Source: Candidatus Solincola jinzensis (GTDB lineage: Bacteria; Actinomycetota; Geothermincolia; Geothermincolales; RBG-13-55-18). Taken from it: 6,684 bases of DNA. Each line of letters begins with the position of its first letter. The first letter of the stretch is position 1. Positions 6,025 to 6,684 of the stretch are shown here, one piece after another. The notes beneath the pieces were generated by a model that was not told where the DNA came from, did no database searches, and saw nothing but the letters and a program-made list of their open reading frames with translations. The DNA is taken from the NCBI GenBank assembly GCA_015711875.1, contig JACVJG010000167.1, forward strand, positions 1 to 6,684, in the 5' to 3' direction. The translations under genes were made by a program, and so were the position numbers.

Positions 6025-6684
6025 AAAAAGGGCTCCGACCGCGAGCCCTGCTGCGTCGCATCTGGGGGAACAAGTCCCTCCTCATATCTTTCGCGCTCCT
6101 TTGCGTGGTCGCCTTGACCCTTATCCTGGAATACGTGCCGCGCTCAATCCGTTTCGAGGTCGGAAAGCCCAGCACGGAAACGGTCATCTCCACGCGTACT
6201 TTCGAGGTCGAGGACGTCGAGGAGACGGAAAGAGCGCGTGAGAGCGAGCGCCGCAGAATAGCCGGGCTTTTCGTCAATCCCATGGCGGAAGCCCAGGCAC
6301 TCGAGGAACTAGAGGCCTTCCTGGACCTGTCGCAGGCGGTGAAGAAAAGCGAGGGCGATATCGCGGAAAAAGCCGCCGCGCTGCGTGAGGGGAGCAGAAA
6401 AGACCTGGACAGCGAGGTCCTCGTGACCGTCATCGACCTTCCCGAGGAGGAGATCGCCTCTTTTTATACCGCCGTGGCCAATTTGCTGACCAAAGCGATG
6501 GAGAACCCCGTAACCCCCGACGGATTGCAGAAGGTGCGCGAGGAGATAATGTCGGAGAAGGGTTCATCGTACCTGAACGAAGAGACGCAGCGGGCCGCCG
6601 CCGAATTGGCGGCCTCGCTGGTGAGGACGAACACCGCATATTCCACCGCCACCGTCGAACGCGATATAGAGACGGCGGCGAGCA
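6000..6684 (+). CDS. 7TM-HD family membrane phosphohydrolase (PgpH-like), N-terminal part
   Basis: This frame is open from ATG 6000 to the window edge (228 codons) and is cut there; full-length family members are around 700 residues. Residues 1-23 are basic and cytoplasmic. A single membrane helix follows at about 26-43 (LLISFALLCVVALTLIL). Then comes a charged, mostly helical segment matching the extracellular domain of 7TM-HD proteins: EVGKPSTETVISTRTFEVED, then repeated Glu/Arg heptads with FVNP, and later SLVRTNTAYSTATVERDIETA. PgpH of this family hydrolyses cyclic di-AMP with its C-terminal HD domain, which is outside the window. A stop at 5982-5984 excludes earlier starts in this frame. 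The ribosome binding site is weak (GAGAAG, 5994-5999). The position after phoH fits the phoH-pgpH-ybeY order of Bacillota. Activity cannot be inferred from this part. Confidence 0.82.
   Translation, partial: MDDKEGRLEKGLRPRALLRRIWGNKSLLISFALLCVVALTLILEYVPRSIRFEVGKPSTETVISTRTFEVEDVEETERARESERRRIAGLFVNPMAEAQALEELEAFLDLSQAVKKSEGDIAEKAAALREGSRKDLDSEVLVTVIDLPEEEIASFYTAVANLLTKAMENPVTPDGLQKVREEIMSEKGSSYLNEETQRAAAELAASLVRTNTAYSTATVERDIETAAS

Noticed and set aside
5750..6433. Minus-strand open frame of about 227 codons crossing the phoH / 7TM-HD junction
   Set aside because: Its low-complexity Ser/Arg-rich composition is typical of an antisense shadow, and both sense genes are well supported.
1..6684. 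Previously undescribed defence, mobile or biosynthetic system
   Set aside because: Every gene belongs to a known housekeeping family, and there are no integrase, transposase, toxin-antitoxin, CRISPR or tRNA signals. The novelty here is limited to the regulatory and sequence details listed as findings.

Overview
The window is a compact run of bacterial housekeeping genes, all on the + strand. It holds the 3' end of hemW, then hrcA, dnaJ, rsmE, mtaB, a HIT-family (HinT-like) gene, phoH and the first third of a 7TM-HD (PgpH-like) membrane phosphohydrolase gene cut by the window edge. The DNA is fairly GC-rich, yet uses many ATA (Ile) and AGG (Arg) codons. The order hemW-hrcA-dnaJ-rsmE-...-HIT-phoH, with no grpE or dnaK between hrcA and dnaJ, resembles Actinomycetota. 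The mtaB after rsmE and the 7TM-HD gene after phoH are more familiar from Bacillota. A deep-branching actinomycetote, or a related Gram-positive-type lineage, is my best inference; the sequence alone does not settle it.

Layout: bases 1-120 are the C-terminus of HemW. Bases 121-381 are the only sizeable non-coding stretch. It carries a near-perfect 26-bp direct repeat (25/26, start-to-start 77 bp), a sigma-A type promoter (TTGACG, 16-bp spacer, GATAAT) and a CIRCE operator that ends at the base before the hrcA ATG. The hrcA Shine-Dalgarno sequence is the 9-nt spacer of the operator. From hrcA on, genes are 18 nt apart (hrcA-dnaJ), overlapping by 4 nt (dnaJ-rsmE), 8 nt (rsmE-mtaB), 42 nt (mtaB-HIT), about 30 nt (HIT-phoH, if phoH starts where its ribosome binding site points) and 25 nt (phoH-7TM-HD). 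One heat-inducible operon is likely, possibly with an added promoter before the last gene.

Functionally the genes combine chaperone control (HrcA repressor, DnaJ co-chaperone) with rRNA and tRNA modification (RsmE on 16S rRNA, MtaB on tRNA A37) and RNA metabolism (PhoH, usual partner of the YbeY endoribonuclease, which would be expected just downstream). The 7TM-HD protein suggests cyclic-di-AMP turnover.

I found no mobile element, CRISPR array, tRNA, rRNA or clearly novel multi-gene system. The points most worth checking are the apparent ACG start of phoH, several altered conserved motifs in RsmE, the operator with its embedded ribosome binding site, the upstream direct repeat, and the TATAAT plus 15-codon reading frame in front of the 7TM-HD gene.
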